A DNA stretch of 63,136 nucleotides, taken from the NCBI RefSeq assembly GCF_007097265.1, contig NZ_VJZP01000025.1, positions 1 through 63,136 of the forward strand, in the 5' to 3' direction. This stretch comes from Flavobacterium gawalongense (GTDB lineage Bacteria; Bacteroidota; Bacteroidia; Flavobacteriales; Flavobacteriaceae). Below, one piece after another: positions 34,514 to 43,292 of the stretch. Under the pieces are notes generated by a model. The model saw only the letters and a program-made list of their open reading frames with translations. It did no database searches and was not told where the DNA came from. The stretch's first letter is position 1; every line of letters begins with the position of its first letter. The position numbers and the translations under genes were made by a program.

Positions 34514-35011
34514 TTATAGCTTTTTTTCCATTTTGTAATCTTCCATCAAGTACCCGTTACCAATCTCAATATTTTCTTCGGCAATGATTTCAAAACCTAA
34601 TTTTTGATAGAAAGCTAGTGCTTTATTAAAACGATTTACGTTTAAGGAAAGTGATGTCGAATTATTTTCGTTGGCTAATTTTTGTACCGCATCAATTAAT
34701 AATTTACCAATTCCTTTTCCTTGTGCTTCTGGCAAAATATAAATTTTATGAATTCGGGTTACCGCTTCACTCTTATAATTGTGCTCGATTGCTATAAATG
34801 CTAAAACTGAAGTTTCCTCATAAGCAATATAAAACAATTGCTCTTGCTTTTGAATTTGTTTTATTAAAGATTCATCTGAATAAATCAAATCCATCATATA
34901 GTCTAATTGTTCTTTTGACAAAATTTCACCATATGTTGTCGGCCAAGTTTTATTGGCAACATCTTGAATTGTATTTAAGTCAGCTATTGAAGCTTCTTTT
35001 ATTGTAATCAT
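34514..35011 (-). CDS. GNAT family N-acetyltransferase
   Basis: A 165-aa GNAT. The acetyl-CoA loop is seen in IYILPEAQGKGIGKLLIDA (about residues 92-110; QGKGIG is the pyrophosphate loop), with NRFNKALAFYQKLGFEI (about 128-144) in motif B. The acceptor is unknown. It is not near an obvious partner; the histidine kinase gene ends just upstream at 35031 on the same strand. Confidence 0.88.
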   Translation of the reverse strand: MITIKEASIADLNTIQDVANKTWPTTYGEILSKEQLDYMMDLIYSDESLIKQIQKQEQLFYIAYEETSVLAFIAIEHNYKSEAVTRIHKIYILPEAQGKGIGKLLIDAVQKLANENNSTSLSLNVNRFNKALAFYQKLGFEIIAEENIEIGNGYLMEDYKMEKKL

Positions 35012-35030
35012 TGTAATTTATTTATTGAAA

Positions 35031-36827
35031 TTAAAGCAAATCCCCTTTAGGAATAAAAACATAGAATTTAGCCCCTACTCCAGGTTCCCCTTTTACTTTT
35101 ATGAAACCTTTGTGGTTCTCTACAATTCTATTACAAATAGCCAGACCAAGTCCAGTTCCTGAGTATTTAGGATCTGTTTCCAAACGTTTGAACAAAAGAA
35201 ATATTTTTTCGGCATATTCCTGTTTGAAACCAATTCCGTTATCTGTGATGACAATTTTATAATAATCCTCCTTATTGATTATTTTATAATCCCGCATTTC
35301 TTTTTCTGTAATTTTTTTGGAAGTAATTTTGATTTGAGAAACTATATCTTCTTTACTGTATTTAAGTGAATTGGAGATTAAATTTATAAACAACTGCTTA
35401 ATCTGGAAAGGTATTACTTTGATTGTTGGCAATTTCCCAATTTCAATGGCTGCTTTTTTCTCTTCGATATTAGAGGATAAATCTTGAAGTATTTCGTCTA
35501 AGACCATTTTTAAATCTGTTTCTACAAAAACCTTATCGCCTTTTATTGTTCTGGAATAATTAACTAAGTCTATTAATAAAGTCTGCATCCTGTTGGCCGC
35601 TACACGAATTTTTGAAAAATAATCTTTTCCTTGTTGTGAAAGTAAATCCAATTCTTTTTCCTCTAATCTGGAAATAAACATTTGGATTTTCCGAAGCGGT
35701 TCTTGCAAATCATGACTTACAATATTATTAAAAGCTTCAAGTTCCGTATTAATATACTTAAGTTCTTTGTTATTATTTTCTAGTTCAAGTGTCTTCTTGT
35801 ATTGATTTGTAATATCATAATTCACCCCTATTTTGATTAAATCGCCATTTCCATCTTTGGTAAAACTTCCAACACCCATAATATATCTAACCTCCCCTTT
35901 TGGCGTTAAAAATCTAAACGTCATGGAAGTAGATTGGTGATTTAACAACGAATCTTTATGCACTTTCGTTACATAGTCCAAATCATCCGGATGAATATAT
36001 TTAATTGTATTTTCTATGTTGGGTTCGAATGCATTAGGTTCAACTCCCATCAGACGGAATAAATTATCTGAAAAAGTATACGTACTCGTTTCTAGATTTA
36101 ACATCCAATGTCCAAAACCTGCAGTCATTTCAGCAGTATTATAAGACTCATTAAGCAATTTTAATTTGTCATTTGCTTTTTTGAGTTCTTCAATATCCAC
36201 ATTCATTTTATTGAAAGACAGGAACAAAATTACAAGTGAAAGAATCACCAATAAAAAGGCAGTTGTTATTGAATCCTGTAATTCAAATTGATGATTGTTA
36301 TTTTGAATCTTTGCTTTTGCACTTTCAGAAAATATTATTTTACTGACAAAGGATTTCATCATTTCAGTAACATCGCTACTTTCCAGTAACTTAGAATTTA
36401 ATTCTAATCGATTTACATTTTTACTTTTCGCAATAATTAATGTTTGTCTAAATAATTTAAATCTATAATCAATCAGTTTTTTAAGCCGGTCAATATGCTG
36501 ACTTCTTGTAAAATCATTTGATGTAAGTTTTTTTAAATTTTTTATATTTTGCTCAATTTTACCTCTGCTTAAAAATCGATTTTTTATATAAGCTTCATCT
36601 TTTGTAATAATATAACTCCGTAAACTCGTTTCATAAATACTAATTACTGATAAAAGCTTTTCTAATTCAAGTTGTGTTTCATTAGAGTTTGCAATTAATT
36701 CAACAGTAGAATCGAGTTTTTGCATTTGAGAATAAAATACAGATGCTATATAACAAACAACAACAATTGCTATAGCTAAAGCAATTTTAAATATTTGAGA
36801 ATTTTTATATAATCCTAAAATTTTCAT
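35031..36827 (-). CDS. Sensor histidine kinase, CHASE3-like plus PAS
   Basis: A 598-aa membrane kinase. TM1 (about residues 13-33) and TM2 (about 192-212) enclose a helical CHASE3-type extracytoplasmic domain. A PAS domain follows (about 235-345, FGHWMLNLETSTYTFSDNLFRLMG), then HisKA with the phosphorylated His372 in SHDLQEPLRK, and the HATPase domain with N box (NLISNSLKYS), DNGIGF and GTGLGLAICNRIVE. It belongs to an AraC-response regulator-kinase operon in which it is last, 10 nt after the response regulator. The ligand is unknown; the absence of a REC domain means it must act on a separate receiver, most simply the adjacent one. Confidence 0.92.
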   Translation of the reverse strand: MKILGLYKNSQIFKIALAIAIVVVCYIASVFYSQMQKLDSTVELIANSNETQLELEKLLSVISIYETSLRSYIITKDEAYIKNRFLSRGKIEQNIKNLKKLTSNDFTRSQHIDRLKKLIDYRFKLFRQTLIIAKSKNVNRLELNSKLLESSDVTEMMKSFVSKIIFSESAKAKIQNNNHQFELQDSITTAFLLVILSLVILFLSFNKMNVDIEELKKANDKLKLLNESYNTAEMTAGFGHWMLNLETSTYTFSDNLFRLMGVEPNAFEPNIENTIKYIHPDDLDYVTKVHKDSLLNHQSTSMTFRFLTPKGEVRYIMGVGSFTKDGNGDLIKIGVNYDITNQYKKTLELENNNKELKYINTELEAFNNIVSHDLQEPLRKIQMFISRLEEKELDLLSQQGKDYFSKIRVAANRMQTLLIDLVNYSRTIKGDKVFVETDLKMVLDEILQDLSSNIEEKKAAIEIGKLPTIKVIPFQIKQLFINLISNSLKYSKEDIVSQIKITSKKITEKEMRDYKIINKEDYYKIVITDNGIGFKQEYAEKIFLLFKRLETDPKYSGTGLGLAICNRIVENHKGFIKVKGEPGVGAKFYVFIPKGDLL

Positions 36828-36837
36828 TTATTATCTA

Positions 36838-37290
36838 TTATGTGCTAAAGAAAAAAGTTTCAATATTTAATCCTGAGGAATGAAATTGCCAATTCATATT
36901 TACAACTTCCTGAATTACTTTTTTCAACGAAGAAAAATCATTGGGTTTTGTAATGTAAATATTGGCCCCTTCAATAAAAGTATCTTCAATATCTTTTTCT
37001 GAGGAAGAAGTAGAATATATGGCAATCGAAACATCTTTAAAACGAGTATTCGCTCTGATTTGCTTTAGACACTCTATTCCGGTTTTTCCAGGCATATTCA
37101 AATCAAGAAATAAAACATGAGGCAACTTAATATCAGGATGCACTAAATAATCCATTAGCTCATTGCCATCTTTAAATAGAGTCAACTTATTATTCATTTT
37201 AAGCTCTTGTATAGCTTCACTAAAAAAAGTGCGATCATCTTCGTCATCGTCAGCTAAAAGAATATGCATTGAATCTTGATGTGTAATCAT
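36838..37290 (-). CDS. Single-domain response regulator (REC only)
   Basis: A 150-aa receiver with no output domain. The acidic pocket DDDEDD is at residues 14-19, the phospho-acceptor is Asp63 in FLDLNMPGKTG, with the Thr/Ser switch in IYSTSSSEKD (about 94-103) and Lys in ITKPNDFS (about 116-123). Such Rcp-type receivers act by protein contact or phosphotransfer. It lies between an AraC-type regulator and the kinase gene, 29 and 10 nt away. The AraC protein may be the true output. Confidence 0.9.
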   Translation of the reverse strand: MITHQDSMHILLADDDEDDRTFFSEAIQELKMNNKLTLFKDGNELMDYLVHPDIKLPHVLFLDLNMPGKTGIECLKQIRANTRFKDVSIAIYSTSSSEKDIEDTFIEGANIYITKPNDFSSLKKVIQEVVNMNWQFHSSGLNIETFFFST

Positions 37291-37319
37291 AAAATATTGA
37301 GGCTTTTTTGCAATTTTAT

Positions 37320-37880
37320 TTATTCATTATTTGATAATTGTCTTCTTTTATCAACTATTCTTTTAAACATTGAAGGGGTTAATCCTGTCACTTTTTTAAA
37401 TTGAGTTGATAAATAAGCTACACTACTATAATTTAGTTCGTGAGAAATTTCGGTCAAAGTCAGTTCCTCTTCAATTATTAATTTTTTTGCTCTTTCAATC
37501 TTTTGAATAATAATAAAATTCTCAATTGATGTATGTGTATATTCTGAAAAAACATTCGTAATGTATCCATATCTAAAGTTCAATTTATCCGATAGATATT
37601 GAGAAATCGTTATGTTAGGAAATTTCTCTTTTTCATAGACTATTTCAATTATGGCGTCTTTAATTTTTTGAATTAATTGCCCTTTTGGATTATCTATAAT
37701 ATGAATAGCATACTTTTTTAAACTAATTTCTAGTTCCGCAAAACTCTCTTCTGAAACATCGTCACTGATTTCAATTTGTCCTAAATCTAAAAGTTGATAT
37801 TTAATATCTAGTTTTTCTAATTGATCTTGCAATATTGCTCTACAAGCTATATTTCCATCATAATTAAAATTGAGCTTCAT
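37320..37880 (-). CDS. AraC-family transcriptional regulator with N-terminal small domain
   Basis: A 186-aa protein. The C-terminal ~100 residues carry the two AraC helix-turn-helix units (ISQYLSDKLNFRYGYITNVFSEYT ... LTEISHELNYSSVAYLSTQFKKVTGLTPSMFK). The N-terminal 75 residues are a short alpha-beta domain, not a sugar-binding cupin (IACRAILQDQLEKLDI, VSEESFAELEISLKKY). It is the first gene of the AraC-receiver-kinase operon, preceded by about 200 bp without a gene. The target genes are unknown. Confidence 0.85.
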   Translation of the reverse strand: MKLNFNYDGNIACRAILQDQLEKLDIKYQLLDLGQIEISDDVSEESFAELEISLKKYAIHIIDNPKGQLIQKIKDAIIEIVYEKEKFPNITISQYLSDKLNFRYGYITNVFSEYTHTSIENFIIIQKIERAKKLIIEEELTLTEISHELNYSSVAYLSTQFKKVTGLTPSMFKRIVDKRRQLSNNE

Positions 37881-38080
37881 TTCAGTTATTAATTATTATA
37901 GTTAAATTTAAAATCCTAAATATAAATTAAAAAATTACAAAACGGTAACAAATAATTTAATTTAAATACAAAAACATTGGTTTCTCTAAATAAATTAAAT
38001 ATAAGAAACTGGCTAATAGACTCCTTAAACTTGTAAGAGTATTTATTTATAGTAACGGAACAAACTTACAAATATTGAAT

Positions 38081-38674
38081 TTATCCGTGAATCGTTTCAT
38101 TTTTACCATAATTAGCAATCACAGCATCTTCAAATTCCAACCATTCTCTCCAACGTTTTTCAACATCAATTCCTACTCCATATTTTCGCGCATAGGTTAT
38201 AAAAGTCGTGTAATGTCCCGCTTCACTTTCCATCAAATCTCTATAAAAAATGGATAATTCTTCATCCTTGATATTTTCTGAAAGCACTTTGAATCGTTCA
38301 CAACTTCTAGCCTCTATCATTGCTGAAAACAATAACCGTTCCACTAAACCTGAAACTCTGCTTCCATCACCACTTTTTTTCATGTACAAATACAATTCGT
38401 TCACATAATCATCTTTTCGTTCGCGACCCAACTTCAAGCCACGCTTAATGATGATGTTGTGTACTTGTTCGAAATGGTCGATTTCTTCTTTAGCCAAAGC
38501 CAATAAATCCTTCACTAAATCCTGGTGTTCCGAGTTGTTTGTGATAATTGTAATGGCATTTGTAGCTGCTTTTTGTTCGCACCAAGCATGATCCGTTAAA
38601 ATCTCTTCAATGTTTTTTTCTACAATATTCACCCATCTTGGATCGGTTGGTAATTTTAATCTTAGTACAGACAT
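38081..38674 (-). CDS. miaE: tRNA-(ms2io6A)-hydroxylase (MiaE)
   Basis: A 197-aa diiron monooxygenase of the MiaE family. Ferritin-like iron ligands are visible: EIDHFEQVH (about residues 72-80), MIEARSCERFK (~113-123) and MESEAGHYTTF (~151-161). It hydroxylates the isopentenyl side chain of ms2i6A37 in tRNAs. Length fits MiaE. A repeat-like stretch of CTTTAAA units separates it from glyA. Confidence 0.92.
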   Translation of the reverse strand: MSVLRLKLPTDPRWVNIVEKNIEEILTDHAWCEQKAATNAITIITNNSEHQDLVKDLLALAKEEIDHFEQVHNIIIKRGLKLGRERKDDYVNELYLYMKKSGDGSRVSGLVERLLFSAMIEARSCERFKVLSENIKDEELSIFYRDLMESEAGHYTTFITYARKYGVGIDVEKRWREWLEFEDAVIANYGKNETIHG

Positions 38675-38769
38675 TACAAAATTGTTTAAAGTTGAAAATA
38701 GTTTACCGTTTAAAGTTCCGTTAAAAAAGAAAAAAGTTTAAAGTTAAAAATTTTGTGATACATTTTCGG

Positions 38770-38815
38770 AACACAAAACTTTAAACTTTAAACCTTTAAA
38801 CTTTAAACTAAAAAA
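38770..38815. repeat. CTTTAAA/GTTTAAAG repeats between miaE and glyA
   Basis: AACTTTAAACTTTAAACC and TTTAAACTTTAAAC lie here, with the inverse GTTTAAAG near 38695-38755. Similar GTTTAAAG motifs occur near 17175-17210. They are short dispersed units, probably non-coding. Confidence 0.5.
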
Positions 38816-38816
38816 A

Positions 38817-40091
38817 TTAATATACGAAAATAGCTCTTTCGCTCATCATTCCGTTTACTTCAGCAGCCACTTCTTCGATAACATCTTCGTTAGTGTGGTC
38901 CATCAATACTCTATCAATTAAAGCTACAATGGTTTCCATATCTTCTTCAACCAGACCACGAGTGGTAATAGCTGCAGTCCCTACACGAATTCCTGAAGTT
39001 ACAAATGGTGATTTATCATCAAATGGAACCATGTTTTTATTTACCGTAATTTCTGCTTTTACCAATGCATTTTCAGCATCTTTTCCAGAAATATTTTTGT
39101 TTCTTAAATCAATCAACATCATGTGATTGTCTGTTCCTCCAGAAATGATTTCATATCCTCTTTTTACAAAAGCGTCCGCCATTGCGTTAGCATTTTTTTG
39201 TAATTGTAAAGCATATGTAAAAAATTCATCATTTAATGCTTCTCCAAATGCTACAGCTTTTGCAGCAATAATATGCATCAATGGACCACCTTGATTTCCA
39301 GGAAAAACAGCTAAATCCAATAAAGAAGACATCATTCTGATTTCTCCTTTTGGTGTAGTTAAACCAAATGGATTTTCGAAATCTTTACCCATTAAAATTA
39401 AACCTCCACGAGGACCACGTAATGTTTTATGCGTTGTAGTAGTTACAATATGACAATGAGGCAATGGGTCATTCATCAAACCTTTTGCAATAAGACCTGC
39501 AGGATGAGAAATATCAGCCAATAAAATAGCACCAACACTATCAGCAATTACTCTGAAACGCTCAAAATCCATATCACGAGAATAAGCCGAAGCTCCTGCG
39601 ATGATTAATTTTGGTTGTTCTTTTGTTGCTATTTCTTGGATTTTATCGTAATCTAATCTTCCAGTTTCCTTATCTACACCATAGAAAGAAGGCGTATATA
39701 AACGTCCTGAAAAGTTTACCGGAGAACCGTGAGTTAAATGTCCACCATGAGACAAATCAAAACCTAAAATTTTATCTCCCGGTTTGATACAAGCATGATA
39801 AACTGCTGTATTCGCTTGTGAACCAGAGTGTGGCTGTACATTTGCGTAAGCTGCACCAAATAATTCTTTGGCTCTGTCAATAGCAATTTGCTCAATAACA
39901 TCAACTACTTCGCAACCGCCGTAGTATCTTTTGCCAGGATATCCTTCTGCATATTTATTGGTTAAAACAGAACCAGCTGCTTCCATTACTTCGTCACTTA
40001 CGAAGTTTTCCGAAGCGATAAGTTCTAATCCATGTATTTGTCTTTCTTGTTCTTCTAGAATAAGGTCAAAAATTTGTTCGTCGCGTTGCAT
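38817..40091 (-). CDS. glyA: Serine hydroxymethyltransferase
   Basis: A 424-aa PLP enzyme interconverting serine and glycine with tetrahydrofolate. The catalytic signature [14 protein letters not shown] (PLP lysine at about residue 229), [11 protein letters not shown] and [11 protein letters not shown] are all present. The start is the ATG at 40091 ([11 protein letters not shown]); the longer frame to 40127 begins in the promoter, since a -7 box TATTTTTG on the minus strand lies at 40117-40124. Confidence 0.96.
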   Translation of the reverse strand: MQRDEQIFDLILEEQERQIHGLELIASENFVSDEVMEAAGSVLTNKYAEGYPGKRYYGGCEVVDVIEQIAIDRAKELFGAAYANVQPHSGSQANTAVYHACIKPGDKILGFDLSHGGHLTHGSPVNFSGRLYTPSFYGVDKETGRLDYDKIQEIATKEQPKLIIAGASAYSRDMDFERFRVIADSVGAILLADISHPAGLIAKGLMNDPLPHCHIVTTTTHKTLRGPRGGLILMGKDFENPFGLTTPKGEIRMMSSLLDLAVFPGNQGGPLMHIIAAKAVAFGEALNDEFFTYALQLQKNANAMADAFVKRGYEIISGGTDNHMMLIDLRNKNISGKDAENALVKAEITVNKNMVPFDDKSPFVTSGIRVGTAAITTRGLVEEDMETIVALIDRVLMDHTNEDVIEEVAAEVNGMMSERAIFVY

Positions 40092-40116
40092 TTCTTTGAT
40101 TTTGGTTAATTTGATG

Positions 40117-40124
40117 CAAAAATA
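40117..40124 (-). promoter_or_regulatory. -7 box of the glyA promoter
   Basis: TATTTTTG on the minus strand followed by CATC; 25 nt before the glyA ATG at 40091. A clear -33 TTG is not seen. Confidence 0.6.
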
Positions 40125-40134
40125 CAAAAAAACG

Positions 40135-40165
40135 TTTGGTTAATAGTTAGATTATAATATATTTG
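40135..40165 (+). promoter_or_regulatory. fahA promoter, TTTG-N19-TATATTTG
   Basis: TTTG (40135-40138), 19-bp spacer, TATATTTG (40158-40165): an exact Bacteroidetes-type promoter. It lies back to back with the glyA promoter. Confidence 0.85.
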
Positions 40166-40199
40166 ATGAGTAATTTTCAACAAAATAATTAACATCGAT

Positions 40200-41483
40200 A
40201 TGCCTATAACTGCCAACAATACTAACAGAAAATCATGGTTAGAAGTAGCTACCAATAGTGATTTCCCCATTCAAAACATTCCTTTTGGTGTTTTTCTTAC
40301 CAAAGAAAACATAGTAACTGTAGGAACTCGTATTGGTGATTTCTCTATCGATTTGGGAGCTTTACAACAATTAAATTATTTTGAAGGTATTGAGCTGACG
40401 GATGATATGTTCATGCAAGATACTTTGAATGATTTTATTTCTGATGGTCAGAAAACGTGGCGTTTGGTTCGAAATCGTATCGCCGAAATTTTTGACGAAA
40501 AAAATCCAAAATTACGCGATAATGTAAAAGAAAGAGATATTGTCATTTTTAAAATGGAAGACGTAGAAATGCAATTACCGGTGCTGATTGGTGATTATAC
40601 AGACTTTTATTCTAGTAAAGAGCATGCTACTAATGTCGGAAAAATGTTCCGCGATCCTGAAAACGCATTATTACCCAACTGGCTTCATATTCCTGTAGGC
40701 TACCATGGAAGAAGCTCTACTATTGTTCCATCAGGAATTCCAGTACACAGACCAATGGGACAAACCTTACCAAATGGCGAAACCACACCTGTTTTTGGTC
40801 CTTCCCGTTCAGTAGATTTTGAATTGGAAACCGCTTTTATTACAACCGATGTCAATATAATGGGAGAAAACATTCCTGTAACTGAAGCTGAAGATTATAT
40901 TTTTGGAATGGTTTTATTGAATGACTGGAGCGCCCGCGATATTCAAAAATGGGAATATGTGCCACTAGGACCATTCTTGGCTAAGAACTTTGCGACTTCA
41001 ATTTCGCCATGGATTGTGACTATGGATGCTTTGGAACCTTTCAGAACTAAAGGCCCAAAACAAGAACCAACTCCACTTCCTTATTTACAACAAAAAGGAA
41101 AACATTCGTTCGATATTAATTTAGAAGTAGCGATTCAACCTGAAAACACTGAAGCAACTCTCGTTTCTCATTCGAATTTCAAATACATGTATTGGACGAT
41201 GAGCCAGCAATTAGCGCATCATACGTCTAATGGCTGTCGCGTAAATTCTGGTGACATGATGGGTTCAGGAACTATTTCTGGTCCAACTGAAGATAGTTTT
41301 GGTTCGATGCTGGAATTGACTTGGGGTGGAAAAAATCCTATCAAACTTAATGACGGAACAGAACGCAAATTTATAAATGATAACGACACCGTAATCATGA
41401 AGGGATTTTGTCAAAACGGACAGGTTCGCATTGGTTTTGGTGAAGTTTCCAGTAAGTTGCTTCCTCCTTTTGTAAGAAAATAA
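40200..41483 (+). CDS. fahA: Fumarylacetoacetase
   Basis: A 427-aa enzyme that splits fumarylacetoacetate in tyrosine and homogentisate breakdown. The metal-binding region has IGDYTDFYSSKEHATNVG (about residues 129-146), the catalytic VGYHGRSSTIVPSG (about 165-178) and LNDWSARDIQKWEYVPLGPFLAKNF (about 240-264). The C-terminal end GFCQNGQVRIGFGEV is typical. It begins 35 nt after a consensus promoter. No other homogentisate-pathway gene lies next to it. Confidence 0.95.
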   Translation: MPITANNTNRKSWLEVATNSDFPIQNIPFGVFLTKENIVTVGTRIGDFSIDLGALQQLNYFEGIELTDDMFMQDTLNDFISDGQKTWRLVRNRIAEIFDEKNPKLRDNVKERDIVIFKMEDVEMQLPVLIGDYTDFYSSKEHATNVGKMFRDPENALLPNWLHIPVGYHGRSSTIVPSGIPVHRPMGQTLPNGETTPVFGPSRSVDFELETAFITTDVNIMGENIPVTEAEDYIFGMVLLNDWSARDIQKWEYVPLGPFLAKNFATSISPWIVTMDALEPFRTKGPKQEPTPLPYLQQKGKHSFDINLEVAIQPENTEATLVSHSNFKYMYWTMSQQLAHHTSNGCRVNSGDMMGSGTISGPTEDSFGSMLELTWGGKNPIKLNDGTERKFINDNDTVIMKGFCQNGQVRIGFGEVSSKLLPPFVRK

Positions 41484-41504
41484 AAAAATAAAAATACACG
41501 TTCT

Positions 41505-41543
41505 AAAACCTAACATTTATTCTATTTTTGTTAGGTTTTTTTA
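41505..41543 (+). terminator. Terminator after fahA
   Basis: AAAACCTAACA (41505-41515) pairs with TGTTAGGTTTTTTT after TTTATTCTATTTT. Confidence 0.85.
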
Positions 41544-41637
41544 TGGCATTATTTTGAAATTTCAATTTTAAAAGCAGTTTGCCTGTATTGATATAGTAGA
41601 AATAGCTTCAAAAATTATTTACTTTATAGTAACGCTT

Positions 41638-42822
41638 ATGAAAAAGATTACTCTTTTATTATCCTTGTTCGTGCTTGTTTCCTCCTGTGGTGTAAAGCAA
41701 ACTCAAAATCTATTAAGCTCAGGAAATTACGATCAGGCAATCGAAAATGCAGTTTCGAATTTGCGAACTAATAAAGATAAAAAAGGCAAGCAGGATTATG
41801 TTTATTTACTCGAAGAGGCTTTCGCCAAAGCCAAAGAACGCGATTTGAATACGATAAACTTGTTAGCAAAAGATGCCAATCCTGCACAATTGGAAAAAAT
41901 GTACACCACGTATATACAATTGAATGAACGTCAGGAAAAAATCAAACCATTGCTTCCTTTAAAATTAATTAAAGAAGGTCGAAATGCAATTTTCCCATTT
42001 GACAATTATAACGACCAAATTATTGACAGCAAAAATGCATTATCTGCTTATTTGTATGCCAATTCAAAAAAATTAATGGCAACTTCAGATAAAATGAATT
42101 TCCGCAAGGCTTATGATGATTTGGATTATTTGAATCAAATAAATCCAAATTACAAAAATGTTTTGCAACTCATAGATGAAGCTAAATTTAAAGGTTCTGA
42201 TTATGTTTCGGTTTACACCAAAAATGAAACTCGAATGATTATTCCTGTTCGCTTGCAAAATGATTTACTAGATTTTAGCACCTACGGACTGAACGACAAA
42301 TGGACTGTTTACCACAGTGACAAACAAAGAGGAATTGATTACGATTATGGTATGATGATTAATTTTCGCCAAATTTATATTTCACCGGAGCAAATCAAAG
42401 AAAGAGAATTTGTAAAAGAACGCATCATAAAAGATGGTGTAAAAAAACTGATTGATGCCAACGGTAAAGAAGTTTTAGACGAAAAAGGAAAAGTGGTTAT
42501 GGTTGATAATCTTAGAACTGTAAACGCCCGTATTTATGAATTTAGACAATTTAAATCCTGTCAAATTACAGCAAAAATTGATTATATAAATTTGAAAAGC
42601 AATCAATTAATACAATCTTTCCCATTAACAAGTGAGTTTGTATTTGAAAATATTTATGCAACCTATAAAGGAGACCGACGTGCTTCTGACGATAATTATT
42701 ACTCTTATTTTGATAAAAGAGCGGTAGCTTTTCCTAGCAGCGAACAAATGGTTTATGACACTGGAGAAGATTTGAAAGCCAAATTAAAAGACATTATTAG
42801 TCGAAATAGATTTAGAAATTAA
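41638..42822 (+). CDS. Lipoprotein of unknown function with helical N-terminal domain
   Basis: A 394-aa lipoprotein: signal peptide with lipobox VSSC (Cys17). The N-terminal half is helical and TPR-like (LSSGNYDQAIENAVSNL; KQDYVYLLEEAFAKAK); the C-terminal half is beta-rich, with FQQYIDYDYG-type segments (GIDYDYGMMINFRQIYISPEQ). I do not recognise a named family. It is probably anchored in the outer or inner membrane facing the periplasm. It is monocistronic between two terminators. Confidence 0.82.
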   Translation: MKKITLLLSLFVLVSSCGVKQTQNLLSSGNYDQAIENAVSNLRTNKDKKGKQDYVYLLEEAFAKAKERDLNTINLLAKDANPAQLEKMYTTYIQLNERQEKIKPLLPLKLIKEGRNAIFPFDNYNDQIIDSKNALSAYLYANSKKLMATSDKMNFRKAYDDLDYLNQINPNYKNVLQLIDEAKFKGSDYVSVYTKNETRMIIPVRLQNDLLDFSTYGLNDKWTVYHSDKQRGIDYDYGMMINFRQIYISPEQIKEREFVKERIIKDGVKKLIDANGKEVLDEKGKVVMVDNLRTVNARIYEFRQFKSCQITAKIDYINLKSNQLIQSFPLTSEFVFENIYATYKGDRRASDDNYYSYFDKRAVAFPSSEQMVYDTGEDLKAKLKDIISRNRFRN

Positions 42823-42842
42823 ATCTGGTTTCGCTCAATTAA

Positions 42843-42878
42843 GAAACTCCTTGAAACAATTGCTTTAAGGAGTTTTTA
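42843..42878 (+). terminator. Terminator after the lipoprotein gene
   Basis: AAACTCCTTGAAACAATTGCTTTAAGGAGTTTTTA: stem AAACTCCTT/AAGGAGTTT with T tract. Confidence 0.8.
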
Positions 42879-42952
42879 TTTACATAAAACAAACATTATA
42901 TTAAAATTTTGTTACAAAAAACAAAATAAGTGTTCTATTTGCAAAATAATTG

Positions 42953-42960
42953 TATTTTTG
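42953..42960 (+). promoter_or_regulatory. -7 box before the arginine cluster leader
   Basis: TATTTTTG followed by CACCC, like the tRNA-Arg promoter. A well-spaced -33 TTG is not seen. Transcription would start around 42965, at or next to the ATG of the possible leader ORF. Confidence 0.55.
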
Positions 42961-42965
42961 CACCC

Positions 42966-43046
42966 ATGAATAAAACAAGTTTACATATAACTTCTTTCTC
43001 ACGGACAAACAGACCTACGGCTTCTCCCGAAGTACGGATGCTATAA
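42966..43046 (+). CDS. Possible arginine leader peptide (26 aa)
   Basis: The ATG at 42966 opens 26 codons: MNKTSLHITSFSRTN, then RPTASPEVRML. Three Arg codons (CGG, AGA, CGG) include two rare CGG. An internal hairpin CTTC/GAAG (43021-43032) and a T-rich tract TTTTGTTTTTGTTTTTTATTCAT (43066-43088) follow; the latter can pair with ATGAATAAAA at the ORF start. It lies about 250 nt before the first gene of the arginine cluster. It is consistent with attenuation but unproven, and the start would be almost leaderless. Confidence 0.4.
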   Translation: MNKTSLHITSFSRTNRPTASPEVRML

Positions 43047-43094
43047 TATAGTACCCACAACGTGTTTTGTTTTTGTTTTTTATTCATTTTTCAT

Positions 43095-43292
43095 TTATAC
43101 CGTTTTGAAATTATCCCAGTTATCCATTGGATTAGTATATCCTAAAAAAACTATATTTCCTTGTTCATTAGCCTACACAACGCTATGCTCATGGTCAATG
43201 TCTTTTTTTGCATCTATTTTAATTGATTGGTATAACTCTTGTTTTTCAAAACTTGAATCCAACTCATTTTTTAACTCAAATAATCTCTTGAA
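43095..43292 (-). pseudogene. Remnant of a small protein gene, antisense in the arginine leader region
   Basis: Read on the minus strand from 43277, a frame gives FELKNELDSSFEKQELYQS..., KDIDHEHSVV, a TAG at 43173-43175, then ANEQGNIVFLGYTNPMDNW...FKTV and TAA at 43095-43097. The mix of charged, aromatic and turn residues is protein-like, and the stop looks like one substitution in a Tyr codon. There is no start codon in frame. I do not recognise the family. It lies wholly between the arginine leader and the first arg gene. Confidence 0.4.

Noticed and set aside
34514..37880. GNAT gene as part of the AraC-receiver-kinase operon
   Set aside because: It is 20 nt after the kinase gene on the same strand, so co-transcription is possible, but nothing links its function; left as a separate call.
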